A stretch of DNA of 64,000 bases, from NCBI GenBank assembly GCA_021156105.1, contig JAJNBD010000003.1:1-64000 (forward strand). Reading direction: 5' to 3'. How positions within the stretch are numbered: position 1 is the first letter of the stretch; each line of letters starts with the position of its first letter. The stretch is from Gammaproteobacteria bacterium (lineage in GTDB: Bacteria; Pseudomonadota; Gammaproteobacteria; CAISUE01). This document shows positions 1 through 8,276 of the stretch, piece by piece. The position numbers and the translations under genes were made by a program. The notes beneath the pieces are model-generated. The model was given only the letters and a program-made list of their open reading frames with translations, did not search any database and was not told the DNA's origin.

Positions 1-69
1 ATGGTCAACGTGGCCAATAGTTCCCACGTTTACGTGTGGCTTTGTACGTGCAAATTTTTCCTTCGACAT
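1..69 (-). CDS. tuf: Elongation factor Tu, N-terminal 23 residues (cut by window edge)
   Basis: The reverse strand from the ATG at 69-67 encodes 23 residues containing KPHVNVGTIGHVDH, the canonical EF-Tu N-terminus that leads into the first GTP-binding loop. EF-Tu delivers aminoacyl-tRNA to the ribosome. A purine-rich ribosome binding site (TGAGGTAATGAGAA) directly precedes the ATG. The gene lies downstream of tRNA-Tyr, tRNA-Gly and tRNA-Thr on the same strand, the arrangement known from the E. coli tRNA-tufB operon, so co-transcription and tRNA processing are expected. Only the start is visible; the rest lies left of position 1. Confidence 0.95.
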   Translation of the reverse strand, partial: MSKEKFARTKPHVNVGTIGHVDH

Positions 70-107
70 TTCTCATTACCTCAGGGTTAAAAATAAAAAA
101 TTTAATA

Positions 108-182
<75 letters not shown>

Positions 183-238
183 TTCAAAGGACAGAAGTCG
201 TAAATTTTTTAAATAATCTACCACTTCTATCTTTTTAC

Positions 239-418
239 AGCGGGTGATGGGACAAATCGGCAGGATTGCCAATTTGGACGCATTTTAGTGCGGGCGAAAC
301 CCGAGGAACATGGATGTTCCAAGTCGCAAAATTGCTTAAGGCAATTTTACTTAACTCACTAAATTAACCCACAAATCCAAAATCAGTCATATTGTACAAC
401 TTGGAGCGGGTGATGGGA
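239..418. repeat. Short direct repeat of tRNA-Gly 3' end flanking about 150 bp
   Basis: The 14-mer AGCGGGTGATGGGA occurs at 239-252 and again at 405-418, where it forms the 3' acceptor and T-arm end of the tRNA-Gly gene. The 152 bp between contain small palindromes (GGAACAT/ATGTTCC near 311-327; ATTGC/GCAAT near 332-346) and no open frame. The arrangement resembles a very small element or remnant inserted at a tRNA 3' end, or a partial tRNA duplication followed by decay. Confidence 0.5.
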
Positions 419-475
419 ATCGAACCCACGCTATTAGCTTGGAAGGCTAAAGTTCTACCATTGAACTACACCCGC
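402..475 (-). tRNA. tRNA-Gly (anticodon TCC)
   Basis: On the minus strand acceptor GCGGGTG pairs with CACCCGC, the anticodon stem TTAGC/GCTAA encloses loop CTTCCAA (anticodon TCC), and the T-arm is GGGTTCGATTCCC. CCA is encoded after a U discriminator. It is the middle tRNA of the Tyr-Gly-Thr-tuf cluster. Confidence 0.96.
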
Positions 476-540
476 TTCGAAACACTCAAAACCTCTTAAC
501 CGCACTCTCTAACATAAACCACTAACATGGTATCTTTTTG

Positions 541-584
541 CTCCCACGCTCAGCATGGAAGGCTAAAGTTTTACCATTAAACCT
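541..584 (-). pseudogene. Decayed tRNA-Gly copy (internal portion only)
   Basis: The segment matches the middle of the intact tRNA-Gly gene (about 425-468) over roughly 44 bases with a handful of differences and small gaps. The shared core is GGAAGGCTAAAGTT, which is the anticodon and its 3' neighbourhood. Neither acceptor strand is present and no cloverleaf can form, so it is a tRNA pseudogene between tRNA-Tyr and tRNA-Gly. It suggests a former tandem duplication of the glycine tRNA. Confidence 0.7.
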
Positions 585-598
585 TGCTTTCAAAAATA

Positions 599-629
599 AA
601 TCAAAGCCGCGTAAATCGCGGCTTTGATT
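599..629 (-). terminator. Hairpin between tRNA-Tyr and tRNA-Gly, probable terminator or processing site
   Basis: A 13-bp perfect stem (AATCAAAGCCGCG / CGCGGCTTTGATT) with a 5-nt loop is followed, in the minus direction, by TTATTTTTG. It would act after tRNA-Tyr and before the tRNA-Gly pseudogene. If it terminates fully, tRNA-Gly, tRNA-Thr and tuf need their own promoter. If partially, it attenuates the operon. Confidence 0.6.
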
Positions 630-637
630 AGGGTAAA

Positions 638-721
638 TGGTGGAGGGAGAAGGATTCGAACCTTCGAAGCCGAAGCAACAGATTTACAGTCTGCCCCCTT
701 TGACCGCTCGGGAACCCCTCC
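638..721 (-). tRNA. tRNA-Tyr (anticodon GTA)
   Basis: This is an 84-nt class II tRNA with a long variable arm. Acceptor GGAGGGG pairs with CCCTCC plus a closing pair, the anticodon loop in CAGACTGTAAATCTG gives GTA, and the T-arm is AGGTTCGAATCCT. CCA is encoded. It is first in the Tyr-Gly-Thr-tuf cluster and sits just behind a strong promoter. Confidence 0.96.
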
Positions 722-732
722 AAAAGCCAGGT

Positions 733-762
733 ATTATCGCAAGCCTAATGCCTAGTTGTCAA
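733..762 (-). promoter_or_regulatory. Sigma70-type promoter of the tRNA-Tyr cluster
   Basis: On the minus strand TTGACA (rc of 757-762) is separated by 18 bp from GATAAT (rc of 733-738). The -10 element lies about 12 nt upstream of the tRNA-Tyr 5' end, the position expected for a stable-RNA promoter. Confidence 0.65.
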
Positions 763-872
763 ATATTTTTAACAAACTCGTTTTAAAAGGCTTAAGAAAA
801 TTACAGCTAACAATAAGTTGCGGTTTCAGATGAATGTCACAACTTATTTTTTAAAAACAAAAAATTACTAAA

Positions 873-1061
873 TTACGCCTTTTCTTCCTGCTGCTTTAAA
901 GCTTTTTCAACTTCTTCTGGCGTTACATTAAGCATGTGAACAACGTCTCGCACAGCTACCCCACGCTCTAGCAAGGTGACCATTTTTTCTATACGTTCTT
1001 TTTCAACCATGTGATCACGTATTTTTTCTATTACGTTTTCAACAACGTCAATATCAGCCAT
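873..1061 (-). CDS. Small uncharacterised helical protein translationally coupled to infB
   Basis: The 62-residue product is highly charged and predicted helical: an acidic N-terminus, a central LLERGVAVRDVVHMLNVTPEEVEKAL segment resembling a small helix-turn-helix-like bundle, and a lysine/glutamate tail. Its ATG overlaps the infB stop codon by one base (TAATG), which argues for real translation coupled to infB. In many gammaproteobacteria rbfA occupies this place; this protein is far too short and shows no RbfA KH fold. The function is unknown. The segment from 722 to 872 beyond it holds only a stem (812-848) and the tRNA promoter. Confidence 0.75.
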   Translation of the reverse strand: MADIDVVENVIEKIRDHMVEKERIEKMVTLLERGVAVRDVVHMLNVTPEEVEKALKQQEEKA

Positions 1062-3613
1062 TAAAGTTTTCTTGCAACCGTATAAGTTTCAAATACTTCG
1101 ATCTGGTCACTCACGCGAATATCATTATATCCTTTAACGCCAATACCACATTCCATACCGTGCTGTACTTCACGCGCATCATCTTTAAAGCGACGCAGTG
1201 ATTCTAGCTCACCTTCAAAGATCACCACATTATCACGCAACACGCGAATAGGGTTGTTACGTTTCACCACACCTTCCAGCACCATACAGCCTGCAATTAA
1301 GCCAAATTTTGGCGAACGGAACACTTCACGTACTTCAGCAAGACCCAAGATTTTTTCTTTAGTTTCTGGCGATAGCATACCGCTCATCGCTGCTTTCACT
1401 TCATCTAACAAGTTATAAATAATGCTGTGATAGTGAATCATCACGCCTTCACGCTCAGCAAGTTTTCTTGCTGTTGCATCTGCACGTACGTTGAAACCAA
1501 AAATAATCGCTTTAGATGCCAATGCTAAGTTAACATCTGATTCTGTAATACCACCGACACCAGAAGCAACCATTTTTACTTTTACTTCATCAGTACCTAA
1601 CTTGGCTAAAGCATCGTTAATCGCTTCTACGGAACCTTGTACGTCAGCTTTCAACAACACATTAAGAATCAATTGATCGGACTGCCCCATGCGCTCGAAT
1701 AAATCCTGGCCTTTGCGGCTTGCATGTTGACGCGCCAATTTTTGTTCACGGATTTTGGTTTGTCTAAAGATTACTAATTCACGCGCTTTACGCTCATCTT
1801 CAACAACCATGGCATCATCACCTGCCACTGGTGCACCTGAAAGACCTAAAACTTCTACCGGGATAGAAGGACCAACTTCTTCAACCGGGTAGCCATTTTC
1901 ATCCAGCATACTTCGCACACGGCCAAATTCGGTTCCCGTTAATAAGATATCACCACGGCGTAAAGTACCACGCTGCACCAATATAGTTGCCACAGGGCCA
2001 CGGCCTTTATCTAAGCGGGACTCAATCACCACGCCTTTCGCAGGGCCTTTAGATACTGCTTTTAAATCTAATACTTCTGCTTGGACAAGAATGGAGTCTA
2101 ATAATTCATCAACACCCATACCCGTTTTCGCTGAGATAGGGGCAAAAATGGTATCACCGCCCCATTCTTCAGAAATGACTTCATGGTGAGATAATTCATT
2201 TTTAACGCGGTCTGGATCAGCTTCTGGCTTATCCATTTTATTCACTGCCACAATAATAGGCACGCCAGCTGCTTTTGCGTGCTGAATCGCTTCAATTGTT
2301 TGTGGCATCACGCCATCATCTGCTGCAACCACCAACACAACGATATCGGTTGCTTTTGCACCACGAGCACGCATTGCGGTAAACGCTGCGTGACCAGGGG
2401 TATCTAAGAAGCTAATCATTCCTTTTGGCGTTTCAACATGGTACGCACCAATGTGCTGCGTAATACCACCAGCTTCGCCAGCCGTCACTCTTGTACGGCG
2501 GATATAATCTAATAATGAAGTTTTACCATGGTCAACGTGACCCATAATGGTTACAACAGGCGCACGCGTTTCTCCCTCGCCCTTCATACTCTCAAAGCTT
2601 TTTGCTAAGGTTTCTTCAATTTCATTTTCACTTACAGCAACCGCTTTGTGGCCTAACTCTTCGACAACAAGAATAGCGGTATCTTGATCTAAAGGCTGGT
2701 TAATGGTTGCCATTACGCCCATTTTCATCAAGCTCTTAATAACTTCTGGCGCTTTCACGGACATTTTTTGGGCTAATTCTGCAACCGTAATAACATCAGG
2801 CACTTTAACTTCATAAACCATTGGTGCAGTAGGCTGCTCAAACGCTTGTTTGATACGATCCGCATCTGGTCTTTTATGTTTTACTTTACGTCGACGCGGG
2901 CCACCACCCATAAGGTCACGGTAAGCACTTTCGTCAATTTCAGCATCTTCATCGTAAGCAATATTTAAAGAGCGCAAGCGATGAACACCCGTATCTTTTT
3001 CGCGATCTAAAGCGCGATGTTGACGTGCTTTTTCTTCTTCAGCTTTTGAAATAGGGCCTTTTGGCACTGGTTTTTTCGGTTTGACTTCTTTCTTTTCTAC
3101 CTTTGGTGCTTCTTTTTGTTGTGGTTTAGGTTTATTTTCTTCTACTTTTCTTACAGCCGGCGCTGGCACTGCTGATACAGCTTCTGCAGTAGCTACAGCT
3201 GGCGTAGAAACAACAAGCTGTTCTTTTGGTGCTTCCGCTTCTGCTACAGGCGCTGTAACAACTTCTGGCGCAGGTGCAGCTGGGGACGTTTGCACAACAG
3301 GTTTTTCCACCACATCCGGTTTAATAATGGTTCTTTTTTTGCGAACTTCAACACTAATCGTTTTTGAACGGCCTTGTGCGCCTTCGACTTTCATCTCGGT
3401 AACACTTTTCTTTTTCAGTGTAATTTTTTTCGTTGTCGTTGCTGCGCCATCTGCTTGGCCTTGCAAGTGCGAAAGCAGCGCTCTTCTTTGCGCAGCTGTA
3501 ACAATTTGATCGGGTGAATCAGCAGGAACATTTGCGTCTTTGAGCTGTTGTAACATTTGAGGAACAGAAATTCCAATGCTTTCAGCTAATGCTTTGACGG
3601 TTTGGTCAGCCAT
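1061..3613 (-). CDS. infB: Translation initiation factor IF-2
   Basis: The 850-residue protein has full family length. The N-terminus (about 1-50) is the IF2_N fold, followed by a low-complexity Ala/Pro/Lys/Glu linker (about 60-250) and a second IF2_N-like segment near 270-320. The G domain starts at about residue 354 with [19 protein letters not shown] and NKMDKPEAD (G1, G3, G4), and domains II-IV extend to the C-terminus. IF-2 is the GTPase that places initiator tRNA on the 30S subunit and promotes subunit joining. It lies downstream of nusA and rimP on the same strand, the standard operon order. The nusA-infB gap (3614-3737) contains a CTTTTTCCC/GGGGAAAAAG stem that may be an RNA-processing or attenuation site. 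Confidence 0.98.
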   Translation of the reverse strand: MADQTVKALAESIGISVPQMLQQLKDANVPADSPDQIVTAAQRRALLSHLQGQADGAATTTKKITLKKKSVTEMKVEGAQGRSKTISVEVRKKRTIIKPDVVEKPVVQTSPAAPAPEVVTAPVAEAEAPKEQLVVSTPAVATAEAVSAVPAPAVRKVEENKPKPQQKEAPKVEKKEVKPKKPVPKGPISKAEEEKARQHRALDREKDTGVHRLRSLNIAYDEDAEIDESAYRDLMGGGPRRRKVKHKRPDADRIKQAFEQPTAPMVYEVKVPDVITVAELAQKMSVKAPEVIKSLMKMGVMATINQPLDQDTAILVVEELGHKAVAVSENEIEETLAKSFESMKGEGETRAPVVTIMGHVDHGKTSLLDYIRRTRVTAGEAGGITQHIGAYHVETPKGMISFLDTPGHAAFTAMRARGAKATDIVVLVVAADDGVMPQTIEAIQHAKAAGVPIIVAVNKMDKPEADPDRVKNELSHHEVISEEWGGDTIFAPISAKTGMGVDELLDSILVQAEVLDLKAVSKGPAKGVVIESRLDKGRGPVATILVQRGTLRRGDILLTGTEFGRVRSMLDENGYPVEEVGPSIPVEVLGLSGAPVAGDDAMVVEDERKARELVIFRQTKIREQKLARQHASRKGQDLFERMGQSDQLILNVLLKADVQGSVEAINDALAKLGTDEVKVKMVASGVGGITESDVNLALASKAIIFGFNVRADATARKLAEREGVMIHYHSIIYNLLDEVKAAMSGMLSPETKEKILGLAEVREVFRSPKFGLIAGCMVLEGVVKRNNPIRVLRDNVVIFEGELESLRRFKDDAREVQHGMECGIGVKGYNDIRVSDQIEVFETYTVARKL

Positions 3614-3737
3614 AATTTTCTTTCTCTAATATTTAATAATAGCGCCTCTTTTTCCCAGGGGGAAAAAGACTAAGGGGCCCTTTTATCCGCGTACCCAGCG
3701 CTTTGCACCCTTCTTCTAATAAGGAAGAAAAGTTTTT

Positions 3738-5228
3738 TTATTTAAACCAGTGTTTTCTAGCTTCTAAAACAAGTTTCGAAGCTTGCTCTTGCGTAATTAA
3801 ATCATCCGCAATATCCAACAAATCCATGGCAGATTGCTCTGCTAAATCTTCGCGACTCACGATGTTATGTGCTGCTAATTTTTTAGCCAACGCCTCTGTC
3901 ATGCCTTGTAAACTCAACAAATCTTCTGCTGGCAACTGATGATGTTTAACTTCTTCTGAAATCGCTTTTGTTAACAACACATCTTTTGCGCGTGCTTGGA
4001 GCGCTTCAGCAATTTCTTCATCAAATTCTTCAATAGCAGCCATTTCTTGAAGTGGCACATAGGCAATTTCTTCTAATGAGCTAAAACCTTCACGCACCAG
4101 CACATCAGCAACTTCTTCATCCACTTCTAATTCTCTGACAAAAGTTTCTTTTACGTTGCTAGCTTCTTTAGCGCGCTTAGTTTCTAGATCTTCTGGTGTC
4201 ATCACATTAATTTTCCAACCCGTCAGCTCAGATGCAAGACGAACGTTTTGTCCGTTACGGCCAATCGCTTGTGCAAGTTGTTCTGGCGCAACCGCCAAAT
4301 CCATGGTGCGGCTTTCTTCATCGACAACCATCGATACGATTTCTGCTGGTGACATAGCATTCATGACTAATTGTGCTGGGTTATCTGACCACAACACGAT
4401 ATCAATTTTTTCACCATTTAATTCGCTTGATACGGCTTGAACGCGTGCACCACGCATACCAACACATGCACCAACAGGATCTACGCGGCCATCATTGGTT
4501 TTTACTAAAATTTTTGAACGCGCACCAGGGTCGCGAGCTGCACTAATAATTTCAATCACATCTTCTGCAATTTCTGGTACTTCAATTTTAAACAAAGCGG
4601 TTAACATCTCTTTGTGAGTACGCGATAAATGCAATAAAGCACCACGACGTTCATAATGTACATCAAACAATAAGGCACGAAGACGATCACCAACCCGGAA
4701 AATTTCACGGGGGATCATGTCTTGACGTGAAAGCACCGCTTCAACACCACCACCAACATCAACAAATAAAACATCGCGCATTACTTTACGCACGATGCCA
4801 TTAACCAATGTTCCTTCTTTAGGCTTAAATTGTTCAACGATCTGCTGGCGTTCAGCGATGCGGATTTCATCACCCATCACTTGTTTTGCCATGCGTGCGC
4901 CGATACGGCCAAACTCCACAGAGTCAATCTGTTGCTTCACCACACCGCCCACTTCCGCATTAGGATCAATCGCTTGAGCATCTACTAATAACAGTTGGCT
5001 ATCAGGATTTTCAATTTGTTCTGGGCTTTCTACGACTTGCCAAACGCGAAAAGTCAAATAACTTCCTTTCGCACGGTCGACTTTTGCTTCATAAGTATGT
5101 GTTACACCAAAATGCTTACGTGCCGCTGCAGAAATTGCTTTTTCAATTGCCTCAATCACCAATTCTTGTGGTACATTTTTTTCGTTGGAAACGCGCTCGG
5201 CATCATTCAAAATTTCTTTGTTTAACAT
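3738..5228 (-). CDS. nusA: Transcription termination/antitermination factor NusA
   Basis: The 496 residues match the proteobacterial NusA length. In order come an N-terminal RNA-polymerase-binding domain (1-125), an S1 domain (about 135-200), tandem KH domains (about 230-345, with VGMRGARVQAV and AIGRNGQNVRLA GXXG loops), and two C-terminal acidic helix-hairpin-helix repeats typical of gammaproteobacteria. NusA modulates pausing, intrinsic and Rho termination, and antitermination. The gene lies between rimP and infB with 30 bp to rimP. Confidence 0.98.
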   Translation of the reverse strand: MLNKEILNDAERVSNEKNVPQELVIEAIEKAISAAARKHFGVTHTYEAKVDRAKGSYLTFRVWQVVESPEQIENPDSQLLLVDAQAIDPNAEVGGVVKQQIDSVEFGRIGARMAKQVMGDEIRIAERQQIVEQFKPKEGTLVNGIVRKVMRDVLFVDVGGGVEAVLSRQDMIPREIFRVGDRLRALLFDVHYERRGALLHLSRTHKEMLTALFKIEVPEIAEDVIEIISAARDPGARSKILVKTNDGRVDPVGACVGMRGARVQAVSSELNGEKIDIVLWSDNPAQLVMNAMSPAEIVSMVVDEESRTMDLAVAPEQLAQAIGRNGQNVRLASELTGWKINVMTPEDLETKRAKEASNVKETFVRELEVDEEVADVLVREGFSSLEEIAYVPLQEMAAIEEFDEEIAEALQARAKDVLLTKAISEEVKHHQLPAEDLLSLQGMTEALAKKLAAHNIVSREDLAEQSAMDLLDIADDLITQEQASKLVLEARKHWFK

Positions 5229-5258
5229 ACTTAATCTCCACTCTTTACTGAACTGATT

Positions 5259-5747
5259 TTACGGGTTTTTCTTAGGCTTTCCTGGCTTTGAAAAATCGGG
5301 TTGCACTTGTGCAGTGTGAATTTTTTCAACAGAAAGCACCATTGGTTTTCCATCTATATCCAAGCTAATGTTTCCATTTTCAGCGACACCAGTTACGACA
5401 CCAACAAAGCTACGACGCCCTTCAATCGCTTCCAGCAATTTAACTTTTACTTTGCTGCCTACGACACGGCAGTAATGTTCTAATTCAAATAATTGCCGAT
5501 CCATTCCAGGTGAGGAAACCTCTAATACGTAGGCATGACGGATCACATCTTCTGCATCTAAAATACTTGCAATTTGGCGACTAATTTTTTCACAGGCTTC
5601 AATCGAAACACCTTGAGGTGATTCAATAAATACACGCAATAAAGAGCGGCCTTGCTGTGCTTGAAAAACTAAGCCCCAGAATTCATAACCCATGGATTCA
5701 ACCGTTGGTTTAATCAGCGCTTTTACTTGTTCGTTAATGGTGGTCAT
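5259..5747 (-). CDS. rimP: Ribosome maturation factor RimP
   Basis: The 162-residue protein has the family features: an N-terminal alpha/beta domain with LLRVFIESPQGVSIEACEKISR, the central VSSPGMDR motif (RimP signature), and a C-terminal Sm-like beta barrel (about 90-155). RimP assists 30S maturation. It is the first protein gene after the initiator tRNA in the metY-rimP-nusA-infB operon. Confidence 0.97.
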   Translation of the reverse strand: MTTINEQVKALIKPTVESMGYEFWGLVFQAQQGRSLLRVFIESPQGVSIEACEKISRQIASILDAEDVIRHAYVLEVSSPGMDRQLFELEHYCRVVGSKVKVKLLEAIEGRRSFVGVVTGVAENGNISLDIDGKPMVLSVEKIHTAQVQPDFSKPGKPKKNP

Positions 5748-5799
5748 AAGTAAACTCTTAATTAAAAAGACGATTTAGATAAAACTTCCATGGATCAAA

Positions 5800-5826
5800 T
5801 AAAAAAAATGAGCCATAAGGCTCACT
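5800..5826 (-). terminator. Intrinsic terminator or attenuator between initiator tRNA and rimP
   Basis: Reading the minus strand, a GTGAGCC-TTAT-GGCTCAT hairpin is followed directly by a run of eight T. It lies between tRNA-fMet and rimP. In this operon such a site commonly sets how much tRNA transcription reads on into rimP-nusA-infB. Confidence 0.8.
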
Positions 5827-5843
5827 TCGTAAAAATTCTTGTT

Positions 5844-5920
<77 letters not shown>

Positions 5921-6113
5921 CCTGATTTGAGCTTTACACTATACCAGAAATTATCCTTCGCTGCAACTACAATGCGCCATCTTTTAAAATGTCACTACAA
6001 TTTTTGATGCAACTTTTATACCACCGGCTTATTAGCAGTATAACCATCACACAACTTCTATGTTAGTAAGTAGGCGCGTCTTGCTTGGATGAACACGCCT
6101 ATACCCCTTATCG

Positions 6114-6542
6114 TCAAGCTATTCCCTCACCTTTATGCGTTGCAAAACTCCACATATAACCTTCTGGATCTTTCACACTACACATGCGATCGCCCCAAAA
6201 CATATCATCTGGCTTAATCACAGATACAGCCCCTTCTTTTAAAGCATGCTCATAAAACTTATCAACGTCTTCACAATACACATAAGGGATAATGGGGCAA
6301 TCCACACCTGTGGTTGCAGGTGATTCAGCGCCTTTGCCATAAACCCCTTGCTTACCCATCATCACCAGCTGGTCTTGATAACGAAATTCCGCATGCCAAG
6401 TTGTACCATCTTCGCCTTTGGCTAATTCTAAGATTTCAAAACCAAAAGCCCGCTGATAGAAATCAGCAATGGCATCCACGTCTCGCGCAGTCATGTAAGG
6501 CGTTAACCAAGTAGCACGATTAGGTTTTACAGGGACTCCCAT
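6114..6542 (-). CDS. VOC/glyoxalase-fold protein (PhnB-like)
   Basis: The 142-residue protein has paired beta-alpha-beta-beta-beta units of the vicinal-oxygen-chelate fold: LTPYMTARDVDAIADFYQRAFGFEIL in the first half and IPYVYCEDVDKFYEHALKEGA in the second, ending in VKDPEGYMWSFATH. It resembles the PhnB/YdeM-type group, whose substrates are mostly unknown. Metal ligands typical of glyoxalase I are not clearly placed, so no enzymatic assignment is made. Its start overlaps the stop of the upstream hydrolase gene by one base, so the two form a bicistronic unit. Confidence 0.85.
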   Translation of the reverse strand: MGVPVKPNRATWLTPYMTARDVDAIADFYQRAFGFEILELAKGEDGTTWHAEFRYQDQLVMMGKQGVYGKGAESPATTGVDCPIIPYVYCEDVDKFYEHALKEGAVSVIKPDDMFWGDRMCSVKDPEGYMWSFATHKGEGIA

Positions 6543-7333
6543 TATTCTCTCCTTAAAAAATTAACAATATTTTCGATAAACAATGTTTCTGCTTCAACAA
6601 AAGGCATATGGCCTGCATTTTCCAGCACAATGGTTTCTGCCAAGGGAATTGCTGAGCTAAGCTGCAAGCTATATTTAGGTAAACAAATCACATCTTCTGC
6701 GCCAATCATCACTAAAGTTGGAGCATTAATCTTATGAAGCTTTTCACGGCTATCATGCCTCATTGCTGCTTGCACTTGCAAACGATAATTATGCAACGTC
6801 ATATTTGGCGGCATTAGTGCCGTTAAATGAATTAAATCTTTAGCGCGCTTTTCATCCTCAAAAAATGTTGTGCCAAACAAAAATAAAAATAAATTTTGAA
6901 TCAACAATTCTCTTGGCAAGCCCATTTCTAAGTATTTAATGATCAAGTCATATTGGAAAACGGACTTTTTGCCAAAAAATGCTCTTGTACAAATCAAAAG
7001 TAGCTTTTTAACACGCTTAGGATGATGAATCGCTAATAACTGTGCTACTGCTCCACCTAAAGAATGCCCTAAGATGTGAGCCTGCTCAATATCTAAAGCA
7101 TCCATTTGCCTGACAACATCTTCCATCATGTCATAGGTTGTATAACTTTGCGTTAAATCTTGCGAAATGCCAACGCCGCGATTATTCAAAGCAATCACTT
7201 GATGATACTGTGCAAGCTGCATTTTTGCTGAAGCCCATACTTTGCTATCTGCACCCAAACCTGGGATTAATAACAAAGGAAAATCGGTGTGTTCTTTACC
7301 AAGGATTTCAGGTGGGAGACAAGATATTTCCAT
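6542..7333 (-). CDS. Alpha/beta-fold hydrolase
   Basis: The 263-residue protein has the oxyanion stretch LLLIPGLGADSKVW near residue 22, the nucleophile elbow GHSLGGA (catalytic Ser about 95), an acid in the VMIGAEDVICLP segment and a late His in ENAGHMPFVEAE, which complete a Ser-Asp-His triad. The family includes esterases and lactonases of the BioH/PcaD type; the exact substrate cannot be read. There is no signal peptide, so it is likely cytoplasmic. It is co-directional with and overlaps the VOC gene, and diverges from map. Confidence 0.9.
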   Translation of the reverse strand: MEISCLPPEILGKEHTDFPLLLIPGLGADSKVWASAKMQLAQYHQVIALNNRGVGISQDLTQSYTTYDMMEDVVRQMDALDIEQAHILGHSLGGAVAQLLAIHHPKRVKKLLLICTRAFFGKKSVFQYDLIIKYLEMGLPRELLIQNLFLFLFGTTFFEDEKRAKDLIHLTALMPPNMTLHNYRLQVQAAMRHDSREKLHKINAPTLVMIGAEDVICLPKYSLQLSSAIPLAETIVLENAGHMPFVEAETLFIENIVNFLRRE

Positions 7334-7496
7334 AAAAACTTTATTTAAAGATAACAGTAAAATTATAACGGTTTCCGCATGAAAAATTTATTCGCTTGTT
7401 AAACAAACACTTAAAACATGGCGTTTACAACAAGCACTCTAGCCAATTTATGCTAAATTCAGTAAGATGTGTGCTTTAAAATAATTTGTGACACCA

Positions 7497-8276
7497 ATGA
7501 GTTCCGTTATCCTCAAAACCCCTGAAGAATTTGCCAAAATGCGCATTGCTGGCCGCTTAGCCGCTGATGTGCTTGATATGATTGAATCTTATGTAAAACC
7601 TGGCATTACCACGGGTGAGCTAAATGATATTTGCCATGAATATATTGTCAAAGTCCAGGATGCTTATCCTGCCCCACTGAATTATCGCGGCTTTCCAAAA
7701 TCCATCTGTACTTCCGTTAATCACGTCGTCTGCCATGGAATCCCATGCGATAAAAAACTCAAAGAAGGCGACATTGTTAATATTGATGTTACTGTTTTAA
7801 AAGATGGTTACCACGGCGACACCAGCAAAATGTTTATGGTAGGAAAAGTTTCACCCTTAGCACAACGCTTAGTACGCGTTACCCATGAATGTTTATGGAT
7901 TGGTATCGATATGGTAAAACCCGGGGTTCGCTTAGGCGATATTGGTGCAGCTATTCAAGCGCATGCAGAAAAAAATCATTTCTCTGTTGTACGCGAATAT
8001 TGTGGCCATGGTATCGGCACCATTTTCCATGAAGACGCGATACAAGTTTTACACTATGGAGAGCCGGACACAGGTTTGGTTCTTGAAGAAGGCATGACCT
8101 TTACTATTGAACCCATGATTAATGCAGGAAAGCGTCATACTCGCCTATTAGCGGATGATTGGACAGTCATTACCAAGGATCGCAGCTTATCTGCCCAATG
8201 GGAACATACACTTGGCGTAACCGCTGATGGCGTTGAAGTCTTCACACTTCGCAAAGAAGAAAGAGGCGAGTGTTAA
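7497..8276 (+). CDS. map: Methionine aminopeptidase, type I
   Basis: Pita-bread fold with all five metal ligands of the family is visible: NIDVTVLKDGYHGDTSKM (two Asp), CGHGIGTIFHED (His), TFTIEPMINAG (Glu) and AQWEHTLGVT (Glu). The enzyme removes N-terminal Met from nascent proteins. The ATG at 7497 gives an N-terminus (MSSVILKTPEEFAKMR) that aligns with E. coli Map. An upstream in-frame GTG at 7488 would add three residues but neither start has a clear Shine-Dalgarno. The stop overlaps the murC start by one base. Confidence 0.97.
   Translation: MSSVILKTPEEFAKMRIAGRLAADVLDMIESYVKPGITTGELNDICHEYIVKVQDAYPAPLNYRGFPKSICTSVNHVVCHGIPCDKKLKEGDIVNIDVTVLKDGYHGDTSKMFMVGKVSPLAQRLVRVTHECLWIGIDMVKPGVRLGDIGAAIQAHAEKNHFSVVREYCGHGIGTIFHEDAIQVLHYGEPDTGLVLEEGMTFTIEPMINAGKRHTRLLADDWTVITKDRSLSAQWEHTLGVTADGVEVFTLRKEERGEC

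Noticed and set aside
3081..3509. Plus-strand open frame of 142 codons inside infB
   Set aside because: It is the antisense shadow of the Ala/Pro/Lys-rich linker of IF-2; composition (Thr/Ser/Ala/Phe runs) and lack of RBS show it is not a gene.
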